Positions 7,921 to 17,525 are shown, counted from the stretch's first letter. The stretch: DNA of 64,000 nt from JANNPJ01 sp965200525 (GCA_965200525.1 OZ241368.1:6882001-6946000), one strand, 5' to 3'. Made by a program: numbers and translations. The notes: generated by a model from the letters alone, not told the origin.

Positions 7921-8862
7921 ATGATGATCACTGTCGGTGAATTGACCAAGCGGTACGGGCCGGTCACGGCCCTCGACCACCTCTCCTTCGAGATCGAGCC
8001 GGGCATCGTCGGCCTGGTCGGGGCCAACGGCGCCGGCAAGTCCACGATGATCAAGATCTTGCTGGGCCTGCTGCCGGCCACCTCGGGCCGGGCCACCGTG
8101 CTCGGCCACGACGTGGCCACCGAGGGTCCGGTGATCCGCCAGCTGGTCGGCTACATGCCCGAGCACGACTGCCTGCCGGGCGACGTCTCGGCCACCGAGT
8201 TCGTCCTGCACATGGCCCGGATGTCGGGGCTGCCGCTGACCGCGGCCCGCGAGCGCACCGCCGACACCCTGCGCCACGTGGGGCTCTACGAGGAGCGCTA
8301 CCGCTCGATCGGCGGCTACTCCACCGGCATGAAGCAGCGGGTCAAGCTGGCTCAGGCCCTGGTTCACGACCCGGGCATGCTGCTGCTGGACGAGCCGACC
8401 AACGGCCTCGACCCGGCCGGGCGCGACCAGATGCTGGCCCTGCTGCGCCGGATCGGCACCGACTTCGGTATCCCGATGCTGGTCACCTCCCACCTGCTGG
8501 GCGAGCTGGAGCAGATCTGCGACCACATCGTGGTCGTCGACGGCGGCCGGCTGTTGCGCTCGTCGGCCACCGTCGACGTCACATCGGCCAGCCGGATCGT
8601 CGCCGTCGAGGTCGACGAGCGGGTCGAGGAACTGGCCGTCCTGCTCCAGCAGGCCGGCCTGGTCGTGCACCCGGCCGGCCGTCAGCAACTCGAGGTCGAA
8701 CTGGTCGACGACCGCACGTACGACGCCGTCCGCGACAGCGTGGTGCAGCTCGGCCTGGGCCTGCTGCGGATGGAACGACGCCGGCACCGGATGGCCGAGA
8801 TCTTCCGCGCCGATCCGACGCTGGCCTGGGGAGAGGGGAACACCGATGTCGCAGCCCGCTGA
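7921..8862 (+). CDS. ABC transporter ATP-binding protein (ABC-2 exporter type), first copy
   Basis: A 313-residue nucleotide-binding subunit with all motifs: Walker A GANGAGKST (about residue 40), Q-loop near GYMPEHD, signature YSTGMKQR, Walker B MLLLDEPTNGLDP, and the switch His in TSHLLGE. The C-terminal 90 residues form the extension common in DrrA/CcmA-like subunits. It should energise export through the permease that follows, whose start overlaps it by 17 bp. It is first of four coupled genes in the order ATPase-permease-ATPase-permease. Substrate is unknown; lipids, drugs or antimicrobial peptides are typical of the family. Confidence 0.92.
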   Translation: MMITVGELTKRYGPVTALDHLSFEIEPGIVGLVGANGAGKSTMIKILLGLLPATSGRATVLGHDVATEGPVIRQLVGYMPEHDCLPGDVSATEFVLHMARMSGLPLTAARERTADTLRHVGLYEERYRSIGGYSTGMKQRVKLAQALVHDPGMLLLDEPTNGLDPAGRDQMLALLRRIGTDFGIPMLVTSHLLGELEQICDHIVVVDGGRLLRSSATVDVTSASRIVAVEVDERVEELAVLLQQAGLVVHPAGRQQLEVELVDDRTYDAVRDSVVQLGLGLLRMERRRHRMAEIFRADPTLAWGEGNTDVAAR

Positions 8863-9729
8863 ACTCGGCGTCATCCATGACATCGGCTTCCGGCACTACA
8901 CCGGGCCGCGGCTGGGCCGGGGCTACCTGTTGCGCTCGCTCTACATCGAGAGCCTGAAGGGGGCCTACGGTCTGGGCCGCTCGGCCAAGTCCAAGGTGCT
9001 GCCGTTCCTGATGCTGACCGTGATGGTGCTACCGGCCCTGATCATCGCGATCGTGGCCGGCGTGACCAAGGTCGACAAGCTGCCGCTGGCCTACGTCCAG
9101 TACCCGTCGGCCCTCGGCCTGCCGTTCAGCATCTACCTGGCCGCGATGGCCCCGGCCAGCGTCTCGCGCGACCTGCGGTTCCGGGTGATGCCGCTGTACT
9201 TCTCCCGCCCGCTCAGCCGTAACGACTACGTGCTGGCCAAGTACGCGGCGCTGACCAGCGCGCTGTTCATCCTGGTCGGGGTGCCGCTGCTGGTGCTCTA
9301 CGCCGGGGCGCTGCTCGGCAAGCTGCCGTTCTGGGCCCAGACCCGCGGCGTCCTCAGCGCGCTGGTCGGGGCCGCGATCCTGGCCGTGGTGATGGCCGCG
9401 GTCGGGCTGCTGATCGCCTCGCTGACGCCGAAACGGGGGTTCGGCGTCGCCGCCGTGATCGTCGTCCTGCTGGTTTCGGGCCTGGTCAGTGGAGTGCTGC
9501 AGAGCATCGCGGACGAGCAGAACCACCAGAAGCTGGCCGGCTACCTCGGCCTGCTCGATCCCCTGACCCTCGTCAACGGCATCTCGGTGTGGCTGTTCAA
9601 CGCCGATCCGGCCGGCCCGGACGGGCCGCCGGGAACGCTCGGCGGGATCGTGTTCACGCTGGCCGCGGTGGCTCTGGTCGGGCTCTGCTACGGCGCGCTG
9701 CTGCTGCGCTACCGGAAGGTGTCGGCGTC

Positions 9730-9733
<4 letters not shown>
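8846..9733 (+). CDS. ABC-2 type transporter permease, first copy
   Basis: A 295-residue membrane protein with about six hydrophobic helices, including FLMLTVMVLPALIIAIVAG, ALFILVGVPLLVLYAGALL, a Val/Ala-rich helix near residues 170-190 and a C-terminal FTLAAVALVGLCYGALLL. The N-terminus has the cytosolic RHYTGPRLGRG motif common in actinobacterial ABC-2 permeases. The stop overlaps the next ATPase start as ATGA, so translation is coupled. It should form the channel for the preceding or following ATPase, and the repeated gene pair suggests a heteromeric complex. Confidence 0.88.
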
Positions 9734-10661
<928 letters not shown>

Positions 10662-10665
<4 letters not shown>

Positions 10666-11390
10666 ACGCGACCGTTGCCACCCTGACCTGGCGCAGCCTG
10701 CTCGGCCGGCGCCGGGCCCTGCTGCTGCTCGTGCTGCCGGTGATCCTGATCGTGCTGGCCGTCGTGGTCCGGCTGATCCAGGGCCAGGACGCCGACCATG
10801 CGGTGGTCCTGCTCGGCCGGTTCGGGCTGGGCTTCCTGATCCCGCTGCTCGGCCTGATCGCCGGCACCGGCGCGATCGGCCCCGAGATCGACGACGGCTC
10901 GATCGTCTACCTGCTGGCCAAGCCGATCAGCCGCTACACGATCATCCTCAGCAAGCTGGCCACGACGATCGTGGTGGTGATCGCCTTCGGGGTGCTGCCG
11001 ACCTTGGTCGCGGGGTTCGTGATCGCCGGAGGCAGCGATCACGTGGCGATCGGCTACGGCCTCGGCGCGCTGGTGGCCGGCATTGCCTACTCGGCCCTGT
11101 TCCTGCTGCTGGCCGTGCTGACCCGCAACGCCGTGGTGGCCGGCCTGCTCTACGCGCTGGTCTGGGAGGGCGTGGTCGGCGGCTACGTGCCCGGGGCCCA
11201 GGCGCTCAGCGTGCAGCAGTGGGCCCTGGCGGTGACGGCCAAGGTGATCGGCGCTCCGGCCGAGAACCTCGACGTCACCTCGGCCGTGGACCTGCCCGCG
11301 GCGATCATCCTGCTGGTGGTCCTCAGCGTCGGCGCCACCTTCTACGCCGGCTACCGACTGCGCAGCATCCGCCTCACCGGCGACGAGTGA
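10662..11390 (+). CDS. ABC-2 type transporter permease, second copy
   Basis: A 242-residue membrane protein with six predicted helices, among them LLLLVLPVILIVLAVVV, FGLGFLIPLLGLIAGTGAIG, TTIVVVIAFGVLPTLVAG and a C-terminal AAIILLVVLSVGATFYAGY. The GPEIDDGSIVYLLAKPISR segment is the conserved cytosolic loop of ABC-2 permeases. It ends the operon. The convergent phosphatase gene stops 18 bp further on, so the space for a terminator is very small. Confidence 0.88.
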
Positions 11391-11408
11391 GGCGGACGCC
11401 GGCTTCGG

Positions 11409-12263
11409 TCAGGGCAGGAAGTACGTCGGGTTGGGGAGCTTGAACGTCTCGTCGGCGTAGCCACCCTTGAGGTCGCTGTACTGGTCGCCGAAGTTCGCCA
11501 CGATGTCGTAGCCGAGCGATTCGATGTGGGCCCGGGTCGCCGACTTGTAGTGGATCGTCGTGCAGGAACCGTTCGGATCGGCCGCGCACGCCGCCTTAAG
11601 GTAGTCGGGGTAGTCGGCCACGGCTGGCTTGGTGAACAGGCCGTCCTCCCCGTCCGACAGGGTGGTCGGCTTCGGGTAGCCGGCGTCGACGCCGATCCCG
11701 TCCGTGGTCAGGTTGCCCAGGGTGGCGGGCTCCTGAGCGGCCCCCCGGCCGGTGAGGAAGAAGATCGCGTAGCCCTCGGTCTCGGCCTTCTTCACCAGGT
11801 CGACCATGCCGAAGACGGGCGGGAACTTCTGGTCGGTGACGAACTGCCCGTTGGTCTGTGGGTTGAACGCGAAGTTGCTGGCGATCTCGTAGTTGTAGGT
11901 GTTCAGCGACGTGTCGTCGACGTCGAGCAGGATCGCCTTGGTCTTCTTGCCGTGGTACTTGCGGCTCAGGTGCCGGGCGGCCGAGGACTCGACCCGCTCG
12001 GCCTCCTTGGCGTAGTTGCTGTCCGGCGTGGTGATGCCGGTGCTCAGCGGGTCGCCGTAGTAGTTCTTGATCTGCTGGCGCAGGATGTCGATGTTGGTGA
12101 TCTGCTTCTCGGAGCGCGGAGTGATGGTCTGGATCGCCGGCTGCGGCGCGGCCGTGGTCGCCGCGACCGCGGCTCCCCCGCCGATCACGCCCAGCGACAC
12201 CAGCCCGGCGGAGATCAGCACCCCGGTGCGGGACGGACGTCGCAGGTTGGACAACGGATTCAT
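11409..12263 (-). CDS. Secreted HAD-superfamily acid phosphatase (class B/VSP-like)
   Basis: A 284-residue protein from ATG 12263. The N-terminus is a Sec signal peptide (LRRPSRTGVLISAG, then LGVIGGGAAVAATTAAPQ, with cleavage near AVAA-TT). The catalytic HAD motif is AILLDVDDTSLNTYNYE, with both Asp residues present; motif II is in FFLTGRGAAQ, and a later acidic motif is VANFGDQYSDLKGGY. This is the subfamily IIIB acid-phosphatase type, acting on phosphomonoesters outside the membrane, probably to scavenge phosphate. It is not part of the usual rnhB-yraN neighbourhood, so it looks like an insertion into the conserved block. No PHO-box was recognised. Confidence 0.88.
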   Translation of the reverse strand: MNPLSNLRRPSRTGVLISAGLVSLGVIGGGAAVAATTAAPQPAIQTITPRSEKQITNIDILRQQIKNYYGDPLSTGITTPDSNYAKEAERVESSAARHLSRKYHGKKTKAILLDVDDTSLNTYNYEIASNFAFNPQTNGQFVTDQKFPPVFGMVDLVKKAETEGYAIFFLTGRGAAQEPATLGNLTTDGIGVDAGYPKPTTLSDGEDGLFTKPAVADYPDYLKAACAADPNGSCTTIHYKSATRAHIESLGYDIVANFGDQYSDLKGGYADETFKLPNPTYFLP

Positions 12264-12354
12264 TCTGGTTCCCTTCTCGCAAAAACCCAGCGATAACGGG
12301 AAGCAAGCTAGACCTTTTACGGTGAATCCGCCCCAGGACACCCCGAAATTAACA

Positions 12355-12684
12355 TCAGGACGGCGTGCCGAAGCCACCCGACTTGGGCAGCTGCAGCTCG
12401 TTGGGGCTGAGTTCCTCGACGTTCACGTCCTTGAACGTGACCACCTTGACGGCCTTGACGAAGCGGGCCGGGCGGTAGACGTCCCACACCCAGGCATCGC
12501 TCATGACCACCTCGAAGTAGACCTCGCCGTCGGCCGAGCGGACCTGTAGATCGACCTGATTGGCCAGGTAGAACCGGCGCTCGGTCTCGACGACGTAGCT
12601 GAACAGCCCGACCACGTCGCGGTACTCGCGGTAGAGCTGCAGCTCCATCTCGGTCTCGTAGTTCTCGAGGTCCTCGGCGCTCAC
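12355..12684 (-). CDS. DUF2469 family protein
   Basis: A 109-residue acidic protein beginning MSAEDLENYETEMELQLYRE from GTG 12684. The DUF2469 family is nearly restricted to actinobacteria and typically sits between rnhB and yraN, as it does here apart from the inserted genes. The conserved core includes YREYRDVVGLFSYVVETERR and a C-terminal LSPNEL. There are no membrane segments and no known enzyme motif. Function is unknown. Its GTG overlaps the stop of a possible 26-codon reading frame. Confidence 0.9.
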   Translation of the reverse strand: MSAEDLENYETEMELQLYREYRDVVGLFSYVVETERRFYLANQVDLQVRSADGEVYFEVVMSDAWVWDVYRPARFVKAVKVVTFKDVNVEELSPNELQLPKSGGFGTPS

Positions 12685-12761
12685 GCCGCCCCCTCACCCG
12701 AACTCGCAGCGGGCCCGGGCGCCGCACTGCGCTCGTGGTCGATCTCGTGTGGCTCGCTCAT
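12681..12761 (-). CDS. Possible 26-aa leader peptide coupled to DUF2469
   Basis: An ATG at 12761 opens a short frame (MSEPHEIDHERSAAPGPAAS...) whose TGA overlaps the DUF2469 GTG as GTGA, the same arrangement as most coupled genes here. A GGGAG lies about 14 nt upstream, too far for a strong ribosome site. Composition is hydrophilic with no known family. It could instead be an upstream extension artefact, so this is a weak call. Confidence 0.3.
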   Translation of the reverse strand: MSEPHEIDHERSAAPGPAASSGEGAA

Positions 12762-12926
12762 GCTTGCCGGTTGCTCCCGTGTGATGACGACGTGTGGCGC
12801 TTGCGGTGCGGTTCGCGGTCGGGCCGATCCGAACCGTCCCCCTCCATGATGACGCAACGACCGGGTCGGACTCGACGGCTGAGCGATAAACGACGCCGCC
12901 CAGATCGCCCGGGTCCCTCTGGCCAC

Positions 12927-13300
12927 TCACCGACCGTGCAGGGCCCGGCCGGCGGCCACCCCACCGGTGGCAAGCACCAGACCACCCAACACCGAGATGA
13001 CGACGTATGCCAGCGCACGCCCCCGGAAGCCGTCCCGGACCAGCTCGACCGTTTCGTAGCCGAATGTGCTGTAGGTGGTGAACGCCCCGCACCAGCCGGT
13101 GCCGGCGGCGGCGAACACCACCGGGCGCAGCCCCCCGGCGGCCAGCCCGACCAGCAGGCCGAGCCGAGCAGGTTGATCAGCAGCGTGCCCCACGGGTACC
13201 GCTGCCGGTGGCGGGCCTGCACGGCCCGGTCCAGTAAATACCGGCAGGGTGCGCCGACCGCGGCCCCGGCGGCCACCGCCAGCGGCACGGCCACCGACAT
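12927..13300 (-). pseudogene. crcB: Fluoride channel CrcB/Fluc, second copy, frameshifted
   Basis: The start ATG 13300 overlaps the stop of the first crcB as ATGA. The N-terminal helix and conserved stretch VGAPCRYLLDRAV, then YPWGTLLINLLGS, read in one frame. The rest (LLVGLAAGG, then the hallmark GWCGAFTTYSTFGYETVEL and final helices) reads in another frame ending at 12927. The 374-nt length is not a multiple of three. The shift lies at about 13158-13168, where GCCGA occurs twice in tandem, so loss or gain inside a short direct repeat is likely. Fluc proteins are four-helix fluoride exporters; actinobacteria often carry two that may work as a heterodimer. A sequencing error is possible. Confidence 0.82.
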
Positions 13301-13704
13301 CAGCCGACCCCGGCCGGGCCGGGCCGGTGGTTCACCAGCACCGCCCCGGCCACGGTCGCGGCCAGGGCGGCCAGCAGGGTCGCGGTCGCATAGCCCAGCG
13401 CCGGCCCGTACCGGCCGGCATCGATCAGCCGGTAGGTGTCGGTGCTGTAGGTCGAGAACGTGGTCAGGCCGCCGAGCACACCGACCCCGAGGAACGGCCG
13501 CAGCAGCGGATTGGGCCGCGGCATCCGCCCCAGCCACGCCATCAGGGCCCCCATGAAGAACCCGCCGACCACGTTGACCAGCAGCGTCGCCCAGGGAAAA
13601 CCGTCCGGACCAGGCGGCAGCAGCTGCCCGACCCCGTACCTCAGCTCGGCACCGATCACTCCCCCGGCCGCGATCACCAGGAGCACCCGACCCGGTGCGG
13701 TCAC
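13300..13704 (-). CDS. crcB: Fluoride channel CrcB/Fluc, first copy
   Basis: A 134-residue four-helix membrane protein from GTG 13704, whose start overlaps the rnhB stop as GTGA. It has the family landmarks GAELRYGVGQLL, FPWATLLVNVVGGFFMG (with the pore Asn) and the phenylalanine-box region GGLTTFSTYSTDTYRLID. The protein exports fluoride down its gradient as a dual-topology dimer. No fluoride riboswitch is seen; the gene is read from the rnhB-lepB side. With the second copy broken, it may work alone as a homodimer. Confidence 0.92.
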   Translation of the reverse strand: MTAPGRVLLVIAAGGVIGAELRYGVGQLLPPGPDGFPWATLLVNVVGGFFMGALMAWLGRMPRPNPLLRPFLGVGVLGGLTTFSTYSTDTYRLIDAGRYGPALGYATATLLAALAATVAGAVLVNHRPGPAGVG

Positions 13705-14594
13705 CGCACAGGTACCTCGGCCTGATCGGCCGCTTCGGTCAGGTCGAGCTCGATCACGCCCGGGAACAGGGCCGGGTCGAGCTCGCCGTCCCCGCCGGGC
13801 AGGTTCCAGGAGGTCCGGTGCAGGTCGCAGGGCCCGTGCCGGCGCAACGCGGTGATGTGCTCCGGGGCCGAATAGCCCTTGTTCAGCTCCCAGCCGTACT
13901 GCGGGTGACGCCGGGCCAGGTCGACCATGATCGCGTCTCGCTCGACCTTGGCCAGCACACTCGCCGCGGCCACGGCCGCGCACCGCAGGTCGGCCTTGAT
14001 CTGGGTCACCACCCGGGCCGGCACGATCTCGGCCCGCACCTCCGGCACCCCGCTGACCGCACCCTCGCCGTCCCGTTCGACCAGCACGTCGAGCTCGAAC
14101 AGGGCCGGCTCCAGGGACGCCGCGGCCGGCACCGGCAGGCTGAGCCAGTTGTGCGAGCCGTCCAGCAGGGCGCAGTCGGGCCGGACCGGCAGCGCGCCCA
14201 GGGCCCGGCAGGCGGCCAGCCGCAGGGCGGCGATGATGCCGATCCGGTCGATCTCGTGGGCTCCGGCATGGCCGACCGCGTACATCGGGGCCCACCGTCG
14301 CAACCGGGGCGCGAGCGCGGTCCGGGCCTGCGGCGTCAGCAGCTTGGAGTCGCGCACCCCCGCCGGGGCCGAGGGCGTGTCGGCGTCCACCACCACGACC
14401 CCGACCGTCACCGGGCCGGCCAGCGCGCCGCGGCCGACCTCGTCGATCGCGGCCACCAGGCGGTGCCCGGAGCGCAGCAGCCGGCGCTCCTCCCGCAGGG
14501 ACGGCGCCTTGCTGCCCGGCCCGCGGGCCGGAACCTTCCGCCCGCCACGAGCCCGGGATGTCGCTGTCGCCGGGGTCTGGGTGCGTTCGGTCAC
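13701..14594 (-). CDS. rnhB: Ribonuclease HII
   Basis: A 297-residue enzyme that cuts RNA in RNA-DNA hybrids and removes misincorporated ribonucleotides. GTG 14594 overlaps the lepB stop as GTGA. The catalytic DEXGRG motif is AAIDEVGRGALAGPV, followed by VRDSKLLTPQ, the third acidic residue in CALLDGSHN, and the conserved QYGWELNKGYSAPEH. The N-terminal 50 residues are a basic extension (RARGGRKVPARGPGSK) and the C-terminus is an acidic tail (LDPALFPGVIELDLTE), making it longer than the usual 200-250 residues. Confidence 0.93.
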   Translation of the reverse strand: MTERTQTPATATSRARGGRKVPARGPGSKAPSLREERRLLRSGHRLVAAIDEVGRGALAGPVTVGVVVVDADTPSAPAGVRDSKLLTPQARTALAPRLRRWAPMYAVGHAGAHEIDRIGIIAALRLAACRALGALPVRPDCALLDGSHNWLSLPVPAAASLEPALFELDVLVERDGEGAVSGVPEVRAEIVPARVVTQIKADLRCAAVAAASVLAKVERDAIMVDLARRHPQYGWELNKGYSAPEHITALRRHGPCDLHRTSWNLPGGDGELDPALFPGVIELDLTEAADQAEVPVR

Positions 14595-15325
14595 GGAACC
14601 CCCCGGAAGGTGCCGGACGGGTTGTGCAGCAGGGCGAACCGGCTCAGCGGCCAGACCCGGACGAACGCCTTGCCGACGACGTCCGACTCGGGGATGGTGC
14701 CACCGCCGGGAGCCTGCTGGTGCAGCCGGGAGTCGCCGGAGTCGGCCCGGTTGTCGCCCATCACCCAGAGCCGGCCCGCAGGCACGGTGACCGAGAAGTC
14801 GGTCTCGCTCGGCACCGCCCCGGGGAACAGGTAGGGCTCGTCGATGGCCTTGCCGTTCACCGTGATCCGGCCCTTCGAGTCGCAGCAGACGACCTTGTCG
14901 CCGGGCAGCCCGATGATCCGCTTGATCAGGTGCTCGTCCGAGTCCGCGGGCAGCAGCCCGACGAAGGTCAGCCCGGACTTGACCGCGTGCTGGACCGGGT
15001 TTTCCGGCGACTCCAGGGTGGGCGTGAGCCACTTGCCCGAGTCGGCGAACACCACGACGTCGCCGCGCTTGAGGTCGAACGGGCCCGGCGTCAGTTTGCT
15101 CACCAGTACCCGGTCGCCGACCAGCAGCGTGTTCTCCATCGACTGGGACGGGATGTAGAACGCCTGCACCAGGAAGGTCTTAATCAGCAGCGACAGGCCG
15201 AGCGCGATCACCAGGACCAGCACCACCTCGCGGACCATGGCGAAGGCGGTGGCCAGCGGGTTGCGGCCCGGCTCGGGGCGCTCCTCGGTCAGCTGGTTGC
15301 CGGGAGGTGTCGGGTCGTCGGTCAC
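14591..15325 (-). CDS. lepB: Type I signal peptidase, third of three in tandem
   Basis: A 244-residue membrane serine protease that removes Sec/Tat signal peptides. The start GTG 15325 overlaps the upstream lepB stop as GTGA. One N-terminal helix (REVVLVLVIALGLSLLI) is followed by the catalytic Ser in IPSQSMENTLL, box D with the catalytic Lys in HLIKRIIGLPGD, and box E WVMGDNRADSGDS. A CC pair in VVCCDSKG is shared by all three copies. It is most similar to the second copy (identical TFLVQAF, LLVGDRVLVSKLTPGP and LKRGDVVVFAD), which points to recent duplication. Confidence 0.93.
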   Translation of the reverse strand: MTDDPTPPGNQLTEERPEPGRNPLATAFAMVREVVLVLVIALGLSLLIKTFLVQAFYIPSQSMENTLLVGDRVLVSKLTPGPFDLKRGDVVVFADSGKWLTPTLESPENPVQHAVKSGLTFVGLLPADSDEHLIKRIIGLPGDKVVCCDSKGRITVNGKAIDEPYLFPGAVPSETDFSVTVPAGRLWVMGDNRADSGDSRLHQQAPGGGTIPESDVVGKAFVRVWPLSRFALLHNPSGTFRGVP

Positions 15326-16245
15326 GGGGCGGGTACCACCGAGAACGTCGACGCCGGGTTGCGCAGCAGGCCGCCCCGATCGAGCGGCCACACCTTGATG
15401 AATGCCTTGCCCACGACGTCCTTGATCGGCACTGTGCCCCCACCTTCCTGGTCCTGGTGGTACCGGGAGTCCTGGGAGACCGAGCGATGATCGCCCATCA
15501 CCCAGATCCGCCCGGTCGGCACCTTGATCGAGAACTTCTTGTCGCTCGGGTCGTCGCCCGGGTAGATGTACGGCTCGTCGATGTCGGCGCCGTTCACCAT
15601 CAGCTTGCCGTTCTCGTCGCAGCAGACCACCGTGTCGCCCGGCATCCCGATGATGCGCTTGATCAGGTGCTCGTCCGAATCGGCAGGCAGCAGGCCGACG
15701 AAGGTCAGGCCGGAGCGGATGCCGTCCCGTAGCGCGCCCTGCGAGAGGCGCGCCTCCGGGGAGAGCCAGTTGCCGGGGTCGGCGAAGACCACGACGTCGC
15801 CGCGTTTGAGGTCGAACGGGCCCGGCGTCAGCTTGCTCACCAGTACCCGGTCGCCGACCAGCAGCGTGTTCTCCATCGACGGCGAGGGGATGAAGAAGGC
15901 CTGCACCAGGAAGGTCTTGATCAGCAGCGACAGGCCGAGGGCGATCACCAGGACCAGGACCACCTCGCGGACCAGGGCGATCAGCGTGGACGCCGAACCG
16001 CGCGGCTCCTCACCTGGCCCACCCCGGCCGCTCCCGGTGTCGGGCCCGTCCGGCGGGCCACCGTCACTCCCCTCGGGCCGGTCGCGGCGCTCGCGCCGGG
16101 AACGCGCCGTCCCGGAGCGGGTGCCGGCCAGCGCCTCGCGGCGGCTCAGCGGTGGATCGATCCCGGCGGCGGTGACCGGCCCGCCCGACGGCGTCGGCAG
16201 CAGGAAGCCCTGCGTCGACGGCCCTGCGGAGTCCGGGTCGCTCAC
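15322..16245 (-). CDS. lepB: Type I signal peptidase, second of three in tandem
   Basis: A 307-residue signal peptidase with an unusually long cytosolic N-terminus: about 85 residues rich in Pro, Gly, Ser and Arg (SRRERRDRPEGSDGGPPDGP) precede the membrane helix. The catalytic Ser is in IPSPSMENTLL and the Lys in HLIKRIIGMPGD; box E reads WVMGDHRSVSQDS. ATG 16245 overlaps the upstream copy's stop as ATGA. The long disordered tail is not shared with the third copy and could give a different partner or control; that is inference. Confidence 0.93.
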   Translation of the reverse strand: MSDPDSAGPSTQGFLLPTPSGGPVTAAGIDPPLSRREALAGTRSGTARSRRERRDRPEGSDGGPPDGPDTGSGRGGPGEEPRGSASTLIALVREVVLVLVIALGLSLLIKTFLVQAFFIPSPSMENTLLVGDRVLVSKLTPGPFDLKRGDVVVFADPGNWLSPEARLSQGALRDGIRSGLTFVGLLPADSDEHLIKRIIGMPGDTVVCCDENGKLMVNGADIDEPYIYPGDDPSDKKFSIKVPTGRIWVMGDHRSVSQDSRYHQDQEGGGTVPIKDVVGKAFIKVWPLDRGGLLRNPASTFSVVPAP

Positions 16246-17036
16246 CGACTGGTCCTTCCGATCGAGGGTTGCGGACCACGGGCCGCACCGGTCGCGTCCG
16301 CCGAGGCGACCCGACCGACACCCCCGGCGTGCGACAGCGGCCAGTAAATGCCGACCACTCGGCCGACGACACGGTCCATCGGAACGGTACCCCCGCCGGG
16401 GTCGCCCAGGTGTGCCCGGGAGTCGGCCGAGTCACTGCGGTGATCGCCCATCACCCACAGCCGGTCGGGCGGGACGACGATGTCGAACTTGAGCGTGCTC
16501 GGCGCGTCCCCGCGCTCCAGGTAGGGCTCGTCCAGGGGGACGCCGTCGACCGTGATCCTGCCCTGGGTGTCGCAGCAGACCACCCGGTCGCCGGCCAGGC
16601 CGATCACCCGCTTGACGTAGTCCTGCGAGCCGATCGGCAGGCTGAACGCCGCGGCCAGGGTGCGGCCGAGGCCGGCCAGTGCGTTGCGCGGCGGGGACTG
16701 TTCGGGCTCGAACACCCCCGAGCCGTTGAACACGATCACGTCGCCGTGCCGGATGTCGCCCAGCCGGTAGCCGACCCGGGACACCAGCACCCGGTCACCG
16801 GCGGTCACGGTCGGCGTCATCGAGCCGGTGGGAACCACGAACGACTGCACCAGCAGCCCGCGGACCAGGGCCACGGTCAGGGCGGTGACCGCCAGCACGA
16901 CCGCGGCCCGCCGGGCCGGAGTGGCCCGGGCCGCCGAGTACTGCGGCCGGAGTGACGGTCTGGAACCGGTACCCGATCTCAGGTCACCGGTCAGCAAGAC
17001 ACCCTCCCCCTCCGTCGGACTCCACCGAACCGGCAT
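16242..17036 (-). CDS. lepB: Type I signal peptidase, first of three in tandem
   Basis: A 264-residue signal peptidase and the most diverged copy. The membrane helix is AAVVLAVTALTVALVRGLLV, the catalytic Ser is in VPTGSMTPTVTAGD, the Lys in DYVKRVIGLAGD, and box E is WVMGDHRSDSADS. A GTG at 17000 is an alternative start that would remove 12 residues. It is the first gene after a strong hairpin downstream of rplS, so it may have its own promoter. The three copies and rnhB-crcB all overlap by 4 bp and must be co-translated. Confidence 0.92.
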   Translation of the reverse strand: MPVRWSPTEGEGVLLTGDLRSGTGSRPSLRPQYSAARATPARRAAVVLAVTALTVALVRGLLVQSFVVPTGSMTPTVTAGDRVLVSRVGYRLGDIRHGDVIVFNGSGVFEPEQSPPRNALAGLGRTLAAAFSLPIGSQDYVKRVIGLAGDRVVCCDTQGRITVDGVPLDEPYLERGDAPSTLKFDIVVPPDRLWVMGDHRSDSADSRAHLGDPGGGTVPMDRVVGRVVGIYWPLSHAGGVGRVASADATGAARGPQPSIGRTSR

Positions 17037-17059
17037 CGGATCCGGTCGAAATCAGCAAA

Positions 17060-17101
17060 GCTCCAGGGGGCAGATCCTCGCACGGACCTGCCCCCTGGAG
17101 C
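17060..17101 (-). terminator. Hairpin terminator or attenuator between rplS and lepB
   Basis: Perfect 14-bp arms, GCTCCAGGGGGCAG (17060-17073) and CTGCCCCCTGGAGC (17088-17101), with a 14-nt loop. It lies 65 nt after the rplS stop. On the minus strand the stem is followed by TTTGCTGATTT, a weak T tract. It probably separates rplS transcription from the lepB genes. Confidence 0.75.
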
Positions 17102-17165
17102 CTGAAACAACACGGGTCCCGGCCTGAAATCAGGGGTTTCGCGTTGATCGAACAAAAACCGAGGG

Positions 17166-17525
17166 TCAGCGCGTGGGCAGCGCGTCCCGCTTCTCCTTGA
17201 TCCGGGCCGCCTTGCCGCGCAGCGCCCGCAGGTAGTAGAGCTTGGCCCGGCGCACGTCACCGCGCGTCGCGACCTCGATCTTCTCGATGATCGGGGAGTG
17301 CACCGGGAAGGTCCGCTCCACCCCGACCCCGAAGCTCACCTTGCGGACGGTGAAGGTCTCGCGGACGCCGCCACCGGAGCGGCGGATCACGATGCCCTGG
17401 AAGAGCTGGATCCGGGAGCGGGTGCCCTCGACGACCCGGACGTGCACCTTGAGGGTGTCACCGGCGCGGAAGCGCGGGACGTCGTCCCGCAGCGAGGCGG
17501 AGTCAAGGCTGTCCAGCGTGTGCAT
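17166..17525 (-). CDS. rplS: 50S ribosomal protein L19
   Basis: A 119-residue large-subunit protein at the 30S-50S interface. I chose ATG 17525 (MHTLDSLDSASLRDDVPRF), which matches the family N-terminus; an upstream ATG at 17552 adds nine unconserved residues. Conserved blocks: RFRAGDTLKVHVRVVEGTRS, QLFQGIVIRRSGGGVRETFT and a C-terminal AKLYYLRALRGKAARIKE. It lies between trmD and lepB as in other actinobacteria. The 164-bp leader to trmD contains small hairpins (for example CCCCTGTGGCAGGGG near 17650) that could be regulatory. Confidence 0.96.
   Translation of the reverse strand: MHTLDSLDSASLRDDVPRFRAGDTLKVHVRVVEGTRSRIQLFQGIVIRRSGGGVRETFTVRKVSFGVGVERTFPVHSPIIEKIEVATRGDVRRAKLYYLRALRGKAARIKEKRDALPTR

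Noticed and set aside
13300..13704. A fluoride riboswitch for crcB
   Set aside because: crcB1 starts inside the rnhB stop codon, leaving no untranslated leader to hold one.
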